Position numbers and translations under genes: made by a program
Notes under the pieces: generated by a model
The model's input: the letters and a program-made list of their open reading frames with translations, nothing else
Told to the model about the DNA's origin: nothing
Database searches by the model: none
Source: Monoraphidium neglectum
Taxonomy: Eukaryota > Chlorophyta > Chlorophyceae > Sphaeropleales > Selenastraceae
Length of the DNA: 24,682 bases
Direction of reading: 5' to 3'
Assembly (NCBI RefSeq): GCF_000611645.1
Contig: NW_014013273.1
Coordinates: 6,046 to 30,727, forward strand
In this document: piece by piece, positions 10,461-19,292 of the stretch
Numbering within the stretch: the stretch's first letter is position 1
How the letters are laid out: every line of letters begins with the position of its first letter

Positions 10461-11320
10461 GGGGCATTGTGCTCAAAGGTGAGGGTCATGACGCAGCGCT
10501 CGCCCGACAGCGAGGTGACAGCGTAGCGCCGCAGCACGCGGCGCGGCGTGATGGCGAGGCTGGACAGGTGGGACGTGGCGGCGGGCGGGGACTGCACCAG
10601 GTGGCGCAGCGCATAGCTGTCGAACTGGGCGGTGCTGCGAGGGGCGGGGGTCGGTTGCGCAGGACGGAGAGTGGTGGCGAGGGACGGAGGGTGGGCGGCC
10701 AGCAGCAGCGGCGTGCGCGCAGAGGCATGTGCATGCAAACTGTCGGGGCGGAGGAGGCGCTTCATGTTTTGGGCGGGCCGCCGATGCATTGAGCCGCGTG
10801 GCCGCAAGCTGCATGGTACCACCCAGGTGAGGATGAACTGTTCGAACCCGGGTGACCAGGCACTCGCCGCGGCCCCCCAGATTGTGCCTCACCTAATTCC
10901 TTCGACCGAGGAGGCCATGAGGGCGTCCAGATCAGCGACCTCTGGCTGCTGCTCGTGCAGCTGGTGCTGGTGCACCTGCTGATGCGTGCCGGCGTGCGCG
11001 GGCTGCTGCGACGGCAGCGACCCCTGCGGCCGCAGCTGCTCCGCGCCGGCGACGTCGCCGCCGCTCAGGCCGTCGCCGGCGGCGGCGCAGGCGATCGAGC
11101 CGCGCGTGCTGCGGCGGGGTGCCGACTGCGCAACAGCGCCGGACCCCTGTGAGCGCAGAGTGCCATGCTGGCCAGAGCCCTGAGTTCGCAGGCCCCCACT
11201 GGCCTGCCTTTGCAGCTGGCCGGAGCCCTGACTGCGCAGGAGAGCCCCGCTGGGCTGGCGTTGCAAGAGCCCAGAACTCGGGGCCGCTGCCGAGGCAAAC
11301 ACAGAGACCAGGGGACTCAT
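9444..11320 (-). CDS. DUF4864-like protein with Ser repeats and poly-Gln tract
   Basis: Three exons, in transcript order: 11320-10893, 10634-10042 and 9610-9444 (stop). Both introns are GT-AG, with phases 2 and 1 that match; 395 residues in total. Residues 1-61 are Ser/Ala-rich with five 'RQxSG/SQGSG'-type repeats (about 19-61). Residues 143-201 form an ordered stretch with 'FDSYALRHLVQSPP' and 'RYAVTSLSGERCVMTLTFEH', followed by an uninterrupted run of about 18-19 Gln. The C-terminal part starts at 'PEAIVQSVLASLGAFD', continues 'AWRFASIPARAAL', 'RYSEVVRLD' and closes 'FCFSLALQVDGPFEDCWMLE'. This order (helix, RFAS, beta strands, LxLQ.dG...CWM) fits the DUF4864 family of plants and bacteria. 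Function is unknown. The N-terminus could be a transit peptide, but an in-frame upstream extension to 11770 exists, so the start is a choice of the best Met. Confidence 0.75.
9617..9735. repeat. TG microsatellites in the DUF4864 gene intron
   Basis: Two TG tracts, about 9617-9680 and 9708-9735, separated by a short unique spacer. They lie in intron 10041-9611. In transcript sense they are CA tracts, and the second runs directly into the acceptor 'CGCAACAG' before the last exon. The same intron also carries imperfect GCN/CAG triplets at about 9835-9920. Confidence 0.9.
10405..10460 (-). repeat. Coding CAG repeat (poly-Gln)
   Basis: A pure CTG run on the + strand, read as CAG on the minus strand, inside exon 2 of the DUF4864-like gene. 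It encodes about 18-19 consecutive Gln between 'FEHNAP' and 'PFGQPNPQQP'. The absence of interruptions suggests length variation between strains. Confidence 0.93.
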
Positions 11321-11645
11321 TGCAGCAGGTGTGCAGGTGAGTCCGTGTTCATACCGTGTATCGAAACGGTGCTGTGAACGCCAGGGGCACGGTGAACCCA
11401 AATCACTGCCTCGGAAGTGTCTGTCGCAAGCCGCGGTCCTCGAAACGACACCCTCCAAGCCGCGGGTTACACGGATATCCACGCTCACAGCCGTCCATTG
11501 ACGTGCCTCAGGGCTTTTTCCAGCTTGGTGAAGGCGCCCATCAAGCGGCATGGGCAGACGGGTGACGGACGCCAGGCGGCGCGAAAGCATGACGGAGCAC
11601 GACCTGTGAGCCGGCCGGAAGCTGTGGAGCGTGCCGCCCGCCGGC

Positions 11646-14600
11646 TCAAGCCTGCGCCTCGACCTGTGCAAAGAAGGGGCTCGTCCGCAGCAGCTCGCCG
11701 GCGGACGCCTCGCCGCGCAGGAGGTCCCCCAGCAGCCCCCAGGCGCCCGTGTCGTCAGCAAATTCGACAAACCGCTGCAGGTCCTCCTGGCGGCGGCGCG
11801 ATTGCAAAGAGGAGGAGGGATTGATCGTTCTTAATGCAACCAGTCCCCCAAAGCCAGCGTCGGCGCATCGGCACGCGGCATTGTTGCGCCCTGAGCAACC
11901 ATACGCTGGGTCAATGTCGCGGCCCCTCCCACCATAGCCCCACCCCAAAACAGCGTACGCAACCATCGGGCCCCTTTCCCTGCAAGTGCATGTGCCACCG
12001 CTCACGTCGGCCTCGCAGTACGCCCTGAACTCGCTGATGTCATCGTGAAACACCTCGAACAACAGCCGCCGCAGCGCCTCCCCGCCGCCAAGCGCGGCCG
12101 CTGCCGCGCCGCCGGCGGTGCCGGCCACGAACGCCTCGACCAGCAGCAGGCCGGCCGACTGCAGGTCTGCGCGGCGCTGCTGCAGCGCGTCGCCGTCGCC
12201 GTCCGTCAGGGGGCTGGGGGCCGGCGCGGCGCCTGCCGGGGCGGAGCGGGCGGCGCGGGCGGTTCATGGGGGTGAGGGACAGGGACGAGCGCTGGGAGTG
12301 CCTGCTGATGATGAGGTGTGGCGTCTACAGACTGCGGCCTCCTTGACTACAATATACAGGAGACATTGCTATAATAGCACCTGCCCTGCGGGCGTGCATG
12401 CCGGCGGCCCACAAAGCAGCAACGAGGCACGGGGCCCGCCCTGCCTTGACGCTGCGCACCGGCCGCGCCCGCCGCACCCGCGCCCGCCGCCGACGCGCCC
12501 GCGTCGTCTGCCTGCTCCTGCAGTGGCCCTGGGTACAGCCGCGCCAGGCCCCAGTTGTCGAGCTTCACAATCACTTTGTCCGGCGCCCGCTCGTCAAAGC
12601 CGCTGCACTGCACGCTGCCGCTGCCCAGGCAGCAGTGCGCGAAGCCGCGCGCGTGCGAGTAGGACAGCGCGCCGAGCAGGCGCCGGGAGAAGGCGCGCAG
12701 CAGCGCGCGGCGCGCGGAGACGGCGGCCGCGGCGGCGGCCTCGCGGCCGCCGAAGAACAGGGCTCGCAGGCCGGGGGGCGGCTGCGGCGGCTCCAAGCGC
12801 GGGAGGATGAGACTCAGGGGCTTGAGGCCCTCAAACCGGTACACCAGCCAGATCGCTGCAGAGCACGTTGGTGGTGAAGCAGGGCGAGTCTGGGCAGTTT
12901 GTGGGCCCGCTCGCAGGGGGCGGGGCCGCGTCGCCGCCGTGCGTGCAGAGGCAGGCNNNNNNNNNNNNNNNNNNNNNNNNNNNNNNNNNNNNNNNNNNNN
13001 NNNNNNNNNNNNNNNNNNNNNNNNNNNNNNNNNNNNNNNNNNNNNNNNNNNNNNNNNNNNNNNNNNNNNNNNNNNNNNNNNNNNNNNNNNNNNNNNNNNN
13101 NNNNNNNNNNNNNNNNNNNNNNNNNNNNNNNNNNNNNNNNNNNNNNNNNNNNNNNNNNNNNNNNNNNNNNNNNNNNNNNNNNNNNNNNNNNNNNNNNNNN
13201 NNNNNNNNNNNNNNNNNNNNNNNNNNNNNNNNNNNNNNNNNNNNNNNNNNNNNNNNNNNNNNNNNNNNNNNNNNNNNNNNNNNNNNNNNNNNNNNNNNNN
13301 NNNNNNNNNNNNNNNNNNNNNNNNNNNNNNNNNNNNNNNNNNNNNNNNNNNNNNNNNNNNNNNNNNNNNNNNNNNNNNNNNNNNNNNNNNGGGGGGGGGG
13401 GGGGGGGGTCGCGCGCCGAGGGGGGCGAGTCCCTGATGAGTGGGTGCGCCCTCAAGGAACCATCCAGGGGCGGGGTGGTCCTGGGCAGGGACAGCCTCAG
13501 CACGGCCTGGACAGCCGCACGGGCGCATGTGTTGTGGCGCAAGGGCCCGAGCAGAAGGGTTGGGGAGAAAGCGGGCGGTGTGCTGGTGCAGGTGCGAGTG
13601 GAGCCTGACAGGCGGGGAGGCAGCACCCACCGTCCCTGTTGTCCCCTGTGATCTCGTAGGCCGCGTCGCTGGGGGGCGCGTTGAGCCAGCCCAGCATCCT
13701 CACCACCGGCGGGAAGGGCGAGGCGTCGGCCACTGCAAGCTGAGGGGGTGGCGTGTCCGATCGCGACGCGGCGGTGCCTCATCAGCAGGGTTGTTGCGCC
13801 CACCAGCCATGGTTCCTGCTTTCTCACAAGGCCGTGCCAGGGCATGCGAATTAATTCTGCAACCAACTTTGTTATGCGGCAGCAGCTGCAATGTGCAGCA
13901 GCCGGGGCAGCCTCTGAGGCAGGGTTGCAGCAGCGTGGCAGCTGCACCCAGCCGCATGCATCGCGACAGCGTCCGCGTTTTGCGCAGGGGCCGTCCCCCC
14001 ACCTTCCACGTGCTCTGGGACCGCGACCCTAGCAGCCGCTGCATCGCCAGCGCCTCGTTGGCCGCCACCCCCAAGCTGGCCGCCTGGTACTCCTTTAGCA
14101 GCACCGTGGCGGGGCCTGGTGGTGGGTGGATGGTGGGTGGATGGCGAGGACCATGGGTGGTTTAAAAGAAGTTCGATGACTGGGCCGGCGGGAGGGGGAG
14201 GTGAAGGAAACTGTAGAGGAAGGGGGCGGAGGAGGGAAGCGTACAGGAAACAAGCATGGAAGTGACGCCACTGCATGTGCTGGTGCAAGTGGGCACAAGT
14301 TGGGGGCCGACATGCCGTGTTCATGCGTTCCAGTCGTGCCCATGCGCTTTTCATATAAGTTGATGGAGCGTAAGCCGTGGCGCTCGCCGACCTTCAAAGG
14401 GCAGGCCGCTCGTGTATCGCGCCACGTAGACAAAGACGGGTTGCTCCGCCAGGGGGATGGCCCCAGAGGAGCGCGCCGCCATGTCGTCATCCTCCGCTGA
14501 CTGCTGCTGACGTCATGCGAGGCGGGGCGAGCGCGCGTGAGCGTGTGTGTCACGGGGTGGTGGCTGGACACAGCAGGAAGCTGCTGACGATGCAAGCAAG

Positions 14601-15389
14601 AGTGCTGTTGCTGCCTCCGCACACCGCCATCGCTCTGTTTCAAACCTCCACAACCCAGACTAAGCCCTGCGCACCACTGCTAGCTGGCCTAGAGTCTTGT
14701 ACACCTGCGGCATGTAGGGCCGGGGCAGGGGATGTTGGGCTGCAAGGGCGGAGCGGTGGGTGAAATGATGTACCGCACGCTGTGCAAACACGCAGCGCAA
14801 GGGTCGCCTCCACCAATGGCGATGACGTCAGCAGCGCTGCTCCCGCCGCAGCTGCCACTCCGGCCCGCAACACCGAACGCACACGCTGCTGCCAAACCCA
14901 GCACACCTGGAAGTCTGCAGCAATGAATTCGTTGTCATGTGGCGGCATCGCAACCGGCAGGGCCGCCGCTGCCGCTCGCTCAAAGCTCCTCCCCTGCTGT
15001 CGCTGCGTGGGCAAGTCCAGCTCCGGATCGAGGGGCGGCTTGATTTCCCTCCCGCTCGCCTCCGTGTCCCCACCCTCTGCGCCGCTGCTTGTGGTGTTGT
15101 CTGCAGCGTTGAGCGGGTCTGGAGGCAGCGAGGGCGCATCCAGCGGCCGGCTGCTGGCCCGCATCTCAGCCGCGCGCTTTGACAGCATGGCTGCCAGTTC
15201 GTCGATACTCGATTCTGGGCTGCCCTCATCGCCGCCGGGGCCCTGGCCGCCTCCCGCCCCACTTGCACAGCATGGTGGCAGAAGCGGCGGAGTGTGGAGC
15301 CATGCCTGCAGGGTGGTGCCGCAGCCCGGCCGCTGCGGCACCGATGGGCGAGTGCGAAGGATTGTGCCCGGCCTTCGAATGAGTTGCAT
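11646..15389 (-). CDS. Kinase-like protein lacking catalytic Asp residues, probably plastid-targeted
   Basis: Exons in transcript order: 15389-14907, tentative 14779-14678, 14500-14392, 14115-13948, 13732-13631, 12855-12478 (or 12460), 12232-12006 and 11786-11646. All phases agree, giving about 569 residues. The N-terminus 'MQLIRRPGTILRTRPSVPQR' is Arg/Ser/Thr-rich and transit-like, then 'SSIDELAAMLSKRAAEMRAS'. The N-lobe shows 'PATVLLKEY', with Lys as in the ATP-binding VAxK motif. The catalytic loop reads 'YSHARGFAHCCLGSGSV', so HRD is HCC and the Lys/Asn that follow are absent. The DFG region reads 'KLDNWGLAR'. The C-lobe has 'ADLQSAGLLLVEAFVAG', 'LRRLLFEVFHDDISEFRAYC' and 'WGLLGDLLRGEASAGELL'. 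This layout resembles plant kinase-superfamily proteins with an LHxSLGPxSV loop (At2g40980-like, from memory). The loss of both Asp residues suggests a pseudokinase. The N gap lies in intron 13630-12856; exons on either side join in phase 1. Confidence 0.7.
12957..13390. other. Assembly gap (434 N) next to a poly-G run
   Basis: The Ns are followed at once by 18 G (13391-13408). The gap lies in an intron of the kinase-like gene, since the flanking exons 13732-13631 and 12855-12478 join in matching phase to give 'GDNRDAIWLVYRFEG'. A small exon hidden in the gap cannot be excluded. Confidence 0.97.
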
Positions 15390-15764
15390 TCTGCAGTGCG
15401 GCCTGTTCAGAAATCGGATCAGGTACGCATGCAGCAAAATGACGTGGCAACTTGAGCAGTGCAGGAAATGTGGCTGAAATGAAGGTTTCAACGAAGAACA
15501 GCTGGTGTGGATGTCACCACATCCGTCCGGCCGTGGACATACGACTTACCGAGAGTACATTGATCGGGGCAAGCTCCGCTGCGCCGTAAAATGCTACGCG
15601 CACGTAAGCTACTCAGCTGTATCTGATCTCGCTACTCTGATTCATTGTGCTAGACAGCCACGATCGATCTTGCGTGATCTGGCTCCCTCTGCATCAACGT
15701 GTCACATTTAGCAATTAAGACGTAGTTGTACCTGCCATAGTGCAGGTGGACCCTAGTAGCAGCT
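15390..15764. promoter_or_regulatory. Divergent promoter region between the kinase-like gene and CLPR4
   Basis: The two start codons (15389 on the minus strand, 15765 on the plus strand) are 375 nt apart, so both promoters and 5' UTRs must fit here unless a 5' UTR intron exists. The stretch is less GC-rich than the flanking exons. No clear TATA box was found. Both genes appear to encode plastid proteins, which makes a shared control region plausible, but this is inference. Confidence 0.5.
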
Positions 15765-18144
15765 ATGTTGGCCCAGCAGCGGCATGCTGCACAATGCAGC
15801 AGCAGCAGCATGAGACACTGCAGCGCGTTTTCTGGACCGGGCGTGCCTCGAAGGAACATGTGGAATGCGGCACATGCTGGCAGAGCTAAAGCGACCAGCA
15901 GACGCGCAGTGGTGGTGCAGGCGGTGAGGGCCTCTGCGTGATCAGGCGTGCCTTTTGCCGCGCCAGTACACACGTGTCTGCCCCTGTTCTGCGTTCATCG
16001 TCTAGGAAGGTGGTCATCTGTGTCTTGTGCGCCCACGTCCGCAGAGGAAGCTCTCACACCTGCGCAAGAAGATGTGGAAGGAGGCGGGCCCGCCGCCGGA
16101 CCTCGCTACGCGCTTGTTCACTGAGCGGATTATATACCTGGTGCGACAGTCAGGGCATGGGAATGCGGTGGGATTCCCTTGAACATACCAGCTGGCTTGA
16201 TGCAGTGGCAGTGTATCGGCCCTGCGGTGGGAACGACGGACGCTTGGTCATGGGTTTGACTTTTAGTCTGTGACGCTGGCGGCAGCTTGCCGCGCGGAAG
16301 GCGCGAGTTGACAAGCAGTGCATTCACGGTCTTAGTGCGGCAGCGATCACCTCCCGCACGAGAGCTTTACGACGCCAGCTCGGCTTGCACACGTATTGCT
16401 GCTGCCAAGCTGACGTCGTAAACCAACTCGGTCTTCGCAGCCAAACAACTGCGGGAGGCGCGATGCGTTTTTTGCACGTCCTGCTCAGGGCCGATATTTT
16501 TCTACTGCTGCTGCTGCTTCCTTGTCACTTCCTTTGCCCTGACCGCAGCCGCCGGTGCGCTATCCACCCACTTCAAACCGCAGGGCATGCCCATCGACTC
16601 GTCAGTGGCGGAGCTCATCACTGCGCAGCTGTTTGTGCTGTCCCAGGAGGCCCCTGACCCCATCTTCTTCTACATCAACTCCACGGGCATTGCGGTGCGC
16701 GCCCATTGGACGCCTGCAGAAGCCCGATGGGCACTGCCTGCAGCTGGGGTCAAAGCAGTGATAAATGTCAGGGCCGGCTCGGCCTTTTTCTCCTGCGGTC
16801 TGCCCTGACGGTGTTGGATGCGCGCAGCGCCGCTGGCTGGGCTGGGCCAGAACCCAGGGCGGGTCGCTTTGCCACTCCGCTGACCTAAGGCAAGCGAGCA
16901 CCCTTTGCTTGTGTCACGCACCCAGAAATCAACCACCAAGTACGGCAACGAGCACGAGGCCATAGCCGTGTACAGCATGATGCGCGCGGTGCAGAAGTTC
17001 TGCCCCATCTACACGCTCTGCGTCGGCAACGCGTTCGGCGAGGCGGCGCTGCTGCTTGCCGCCGGCAGCAAGGCGAGCGGCCCGGCTTGTGGCGCGAGGG
17101 GCCCTGGCGGTGGGCTGGGGCCTTGAGGGTGGCGCGGCTGGGCCTGCTGCAGCAAGCTGGGGGCCATACGCGTGCCTGGACCGGTAGGCCGCGCTGACCG
17201 TTGCCGCGCCGCCCGGGCTTTTGCCGCCAACACCCCTCCCGCAGGGCAAGCGCGCCGCGCTGCGGTCGACGACCATCATGATCCGGCAGCCGCTGCAGCG
17301 CCTGTCGGGCATGCAGGCCAGCGACATCGACATCTACCGGCGGGTGACGCGCGAGAAGACCGGCCTCATGGTGCGCCCCTGGGTCTGGCGCTTAAAGGAG
17401 GCGCTAACTTACTCGGGGTCGGCGTTGGTTTGGGCAGTGCATACTATCTGAATGCATTGGTTGAGTCGCCATGGCGCCTGTCATGGCCCATGTGTGGGGA
17501 GAGGGGCCCTGACAGGGTCATTGCTCCGACATGCCCTTATGCGCGCGCGCACACACATACACACACGTCCACACACCCACACACGTACACACACACACAT
17601 ACATAAACACACACCCACACACGCACGCACACACACACAAACTTCCAGGCCAAGTACCTGGCCGCCTCCACCGGCAAGACCGAGGAGGAGATCACCAGCG
17701 ACTTCCAGCGGCCGCGATACTTCAACCCCTTCGAGGCGGTTGGCTACGGCCTCATCGACCAGGTGGGGCGGCGGCACAGGAACAGGCTGCCGGCGGCTGT
17801 GCCAGGGCCTTGGCGCGGCCTTGGACGGGTAGGGCAGGCTCAGTGCCGAGGCGCGGGCGGCAGGGATGCTCTCGCCACGCTCGGCTCTGCAGCCGCATTC
17901 CCCTCGCGCCCTCGTCCCCCGGCGCGGGTCTGATGGTTGCGCGTGCGCCGGCCCGGGGCCGCGTCTTGCTGTCCGGCAGGTGCTGGAGCCGAAGGACGGC
18001 CGCTCTGTGGGCAAGGACTGGGAGGAACTGGGGTCGGAGATTGGCAACCTGCCGCTGCTGGCGGACGACGAGCAGCCGCTGCCCACCAACGTGATGTACC
18101 CCGGGACCAGCGAGTTCTGGAGGAACGACGACTACGAGGAGTAG
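15765..18144 (+). CDS. CLPR4: Plastid Clp protease non-catalytic subunit ClpR4
   Basis: ClpR4 is a structural subunit of the ClpPR protease core in the chloroplast stroma. Seven exons: 15765-15923, 16045-16140, 16584-16694, 16926-17072, 17245-17370, 17649-17762 and 17980-18144. Each is a multiple of three and all introns are phase 0; 305 residues. Exon 1 is a Ser/Arg-rich transit peptide ending 'RRAVVVQA'. Then follow 'PPPDLATRLFTERIIYLGMP', 'IFFYINSTG' (116-120), 'YGNEHEAIAVY', 'GNAFGEAALLLAAG' (156-169), 'STTIMIRQP' (179-187), 'KTEEEITSDFQRPRYF' and 'EAVGYGLID'. The triad of ClpP is lost: Ser is Gly160, His is Arg185 and Asp aligns with Pro235. The string GNA(F/W)GEAALLL is typical of ClpR4 among ClpR paralogs. 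Intron 4 appears to be GC-AG (AAG|GCGAGC at 17073). The tail after LIDQV is longer than in Arabidopsis and acidic, ending 'NDDYEE'. Confidence 0.93.
17541..17641. repeat. CA microsatellite in CLPR4 intron 5
   Basis: Imperfect CA tract with CG, TACA and CCCACA interruptions. It runs directly into the acceptor 'AAACTTCCAG' of exon 6 (17649). In transcript sense it is CA. Confidence 0.93.
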
Positions 18145-18204
18145 GGGCGGCGCGGCGGCGCGGGGGGCGGCGCGCGCGCGCGCGCGGCTGCGCTGCACTA
18201 CGGT

Positions 18205-18209
18205 TGTAA
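18205..18209 (+). terminator. Putative TGTAA polyadenylation signal of CLPR4
   Basis: TGTAA lies about 60 nt after the CLPR4 stop codon, behind a very GC-rich stretch (18150-18187). TGTAA is the usual poly(A) signal of Chlamydomonas-type green algae. The position is plausible; the cleavage site is not visible. Confidence 0.5.
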
Positions 18210-18968
18210 CGATGTGGCGGGTTTCTGTAGTATAGAGGCAAACCCTTGGTTGGGGTACGCGCAGGAAGTTGCAGGGCTGGGGGTGTGAGTCGTGGTGTGC
18301 AGTGCGGAGGCGTTGCAGGGGCAGAGATATTGCTGGTGCGGTGCGCGTGCTTCAGGCGGGGTGTGGCGCGGCAGTCGCTGGGCGGACGTGCTTTCCCGTA
18401 TGGGAGTCGTGGGAGCGGTGCTGCATGGCAGAAGGGGCGGGTGGGGTGGCGCCTGGCAGGGGAGGCGGTCGCTCTGTGCGGTGGTGTGATGGGTGCTGTC
18501 GTGGGTGTTTTGGGGTGATCTTGCAAGGTGGAAGAGTGCCACGAGAAGGCGGTGCTGCATGGCTGACAGAACACACGCAGCTGGGAGGAGCCGTCCCTGG
18601 AAGTTCATGCTCTGAGTTGAACTCTGCCGGCGTGCACGTAACTTTTTTGCAAGGAATGGACAGGATGCTTCTCATGCTGTTGTGTGCAGGCCCCAGCCGA
18701 TTGCCAACATTGGCCAAGACAGCTGCCTGCTGCGAGTTTGGCCAAACTCGCAGTCCCGCCGTCGGGCTCTCGAGTGACGCCGCCGGTTGGGACGTGGCTG
18801 GCACTCGAGATCACCAACACAGCAACTCCATACATGCTGAATAGGTGAAGTCCTTGCGCCCTGAAATCCGTGTACCGAGCGACCGGCCTTCTGCATCAGG
18901 TCCTGCAGGCTGAAAGCGGCCCGATACAGGCCCTAGGCTCGCCTTGCGACTGTAAGGCAACCGTCGTT
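18210..18968. other. Intergenic region with a perfect palindrome
   Basis: No supported gene lies between CLPR4 and the secreted protein. The promoter of the latter should be in the right half. The notable element is a perfect 24-bp palindrome at 18730-18753. Open frames on both strands have no recognisable features. Confidence 0.5.
18730..18753. repeat. Perfect 24-bp palindrome
   Basis: The left half CTGCGAGTTTGG (18730-18741) is followed directly, with no spacer, by its exact complement CCAAACTCGCAG (18742-18753). It lies about 216 nt upstream of the ATG of the secreted-protein gene and about 590 nt past the CLPR4 stop. Confidence 0.95.
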
Positions 18969-19292
18969 ATGTCCCGCATCCTCGCACTCGCGCTGGTGTC
19001 AGCTCTGCTGCTGACGGCGCCCACGCATGCAGCGACAGAGCGTCATCTGCAACAAGACACGTCTGTCACGCCCACGATTCCCGACGCGTTCGAACAAATA
19101 GGCGCAGTCCTCCAGCAAAACGCTCAGATTGCAACCAACGCGGCGAAGTCTGCGGCCCTGGCGACGGGGGCCGCCATCAAGAACGCGACGTCGGCGGTGT
19201 ACGGCACCAGCGGTGCCTCGACGCCGCACGCTGCAGAGCTCCTGCGCGCCAGCGCTGCAGCTGCTGTGGCGCTGCTGCTGCTGCTGCCTTGA
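18969..19292 (+). CDS. Small secreted, possibly GPI-anchored protein
   Basis: Intronless reading frame of 107 residues. Residues 1-21 'MSRILALALVSALLLTAPTHA' form a textbook signal peptide (Arg, Leu/Ala core, cleavage after THA). The mature part is Thr/Gln/Ala-rich: 'DTSVTPTIPDAFEQIG', 'LQQNAQIATNAAKSAALATG' and 'KNATSAVYG', with one N-glycosylation site (NAT). The C-terminus 'ELLRASAAAAVALLLLLP' is a short hydrophobic tail without a cytoplasmic segment, as in GPI-attachment signals; a possible omega region is the Ser/Gly/Ala stretch 'GTSGAS'. No known domain. The ATG at 18969 is chosen because it opens the signal peptide; the frame continues open upstream to 18870. Probably a cell-surface protein; function unknown. 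Confidence 0.6.
   Translation: MSRILALALVSALLLTAPTHAATERHLQQDTSVTPTIPDAFEQIGAVLQQNAQIATNAAKSAALATGAAIKNATSAVYGTSGASTPHAAELLRASAAAAVALLLLLP

Noticed and set aside
9983..10792. A + strand frame with a poly-Leu run
   Set aside because: It is the antisense of the conserved DUF4864 exon; the poly-Leu is the complement of the poly-Gln codons.
12347..13630. Long frames spanning the N gap
   Set aside because: They are open only because N codons are not stops. Part of the minus frame is a real exon (12855-12478), but the portion across the gap is not evidence of coding.
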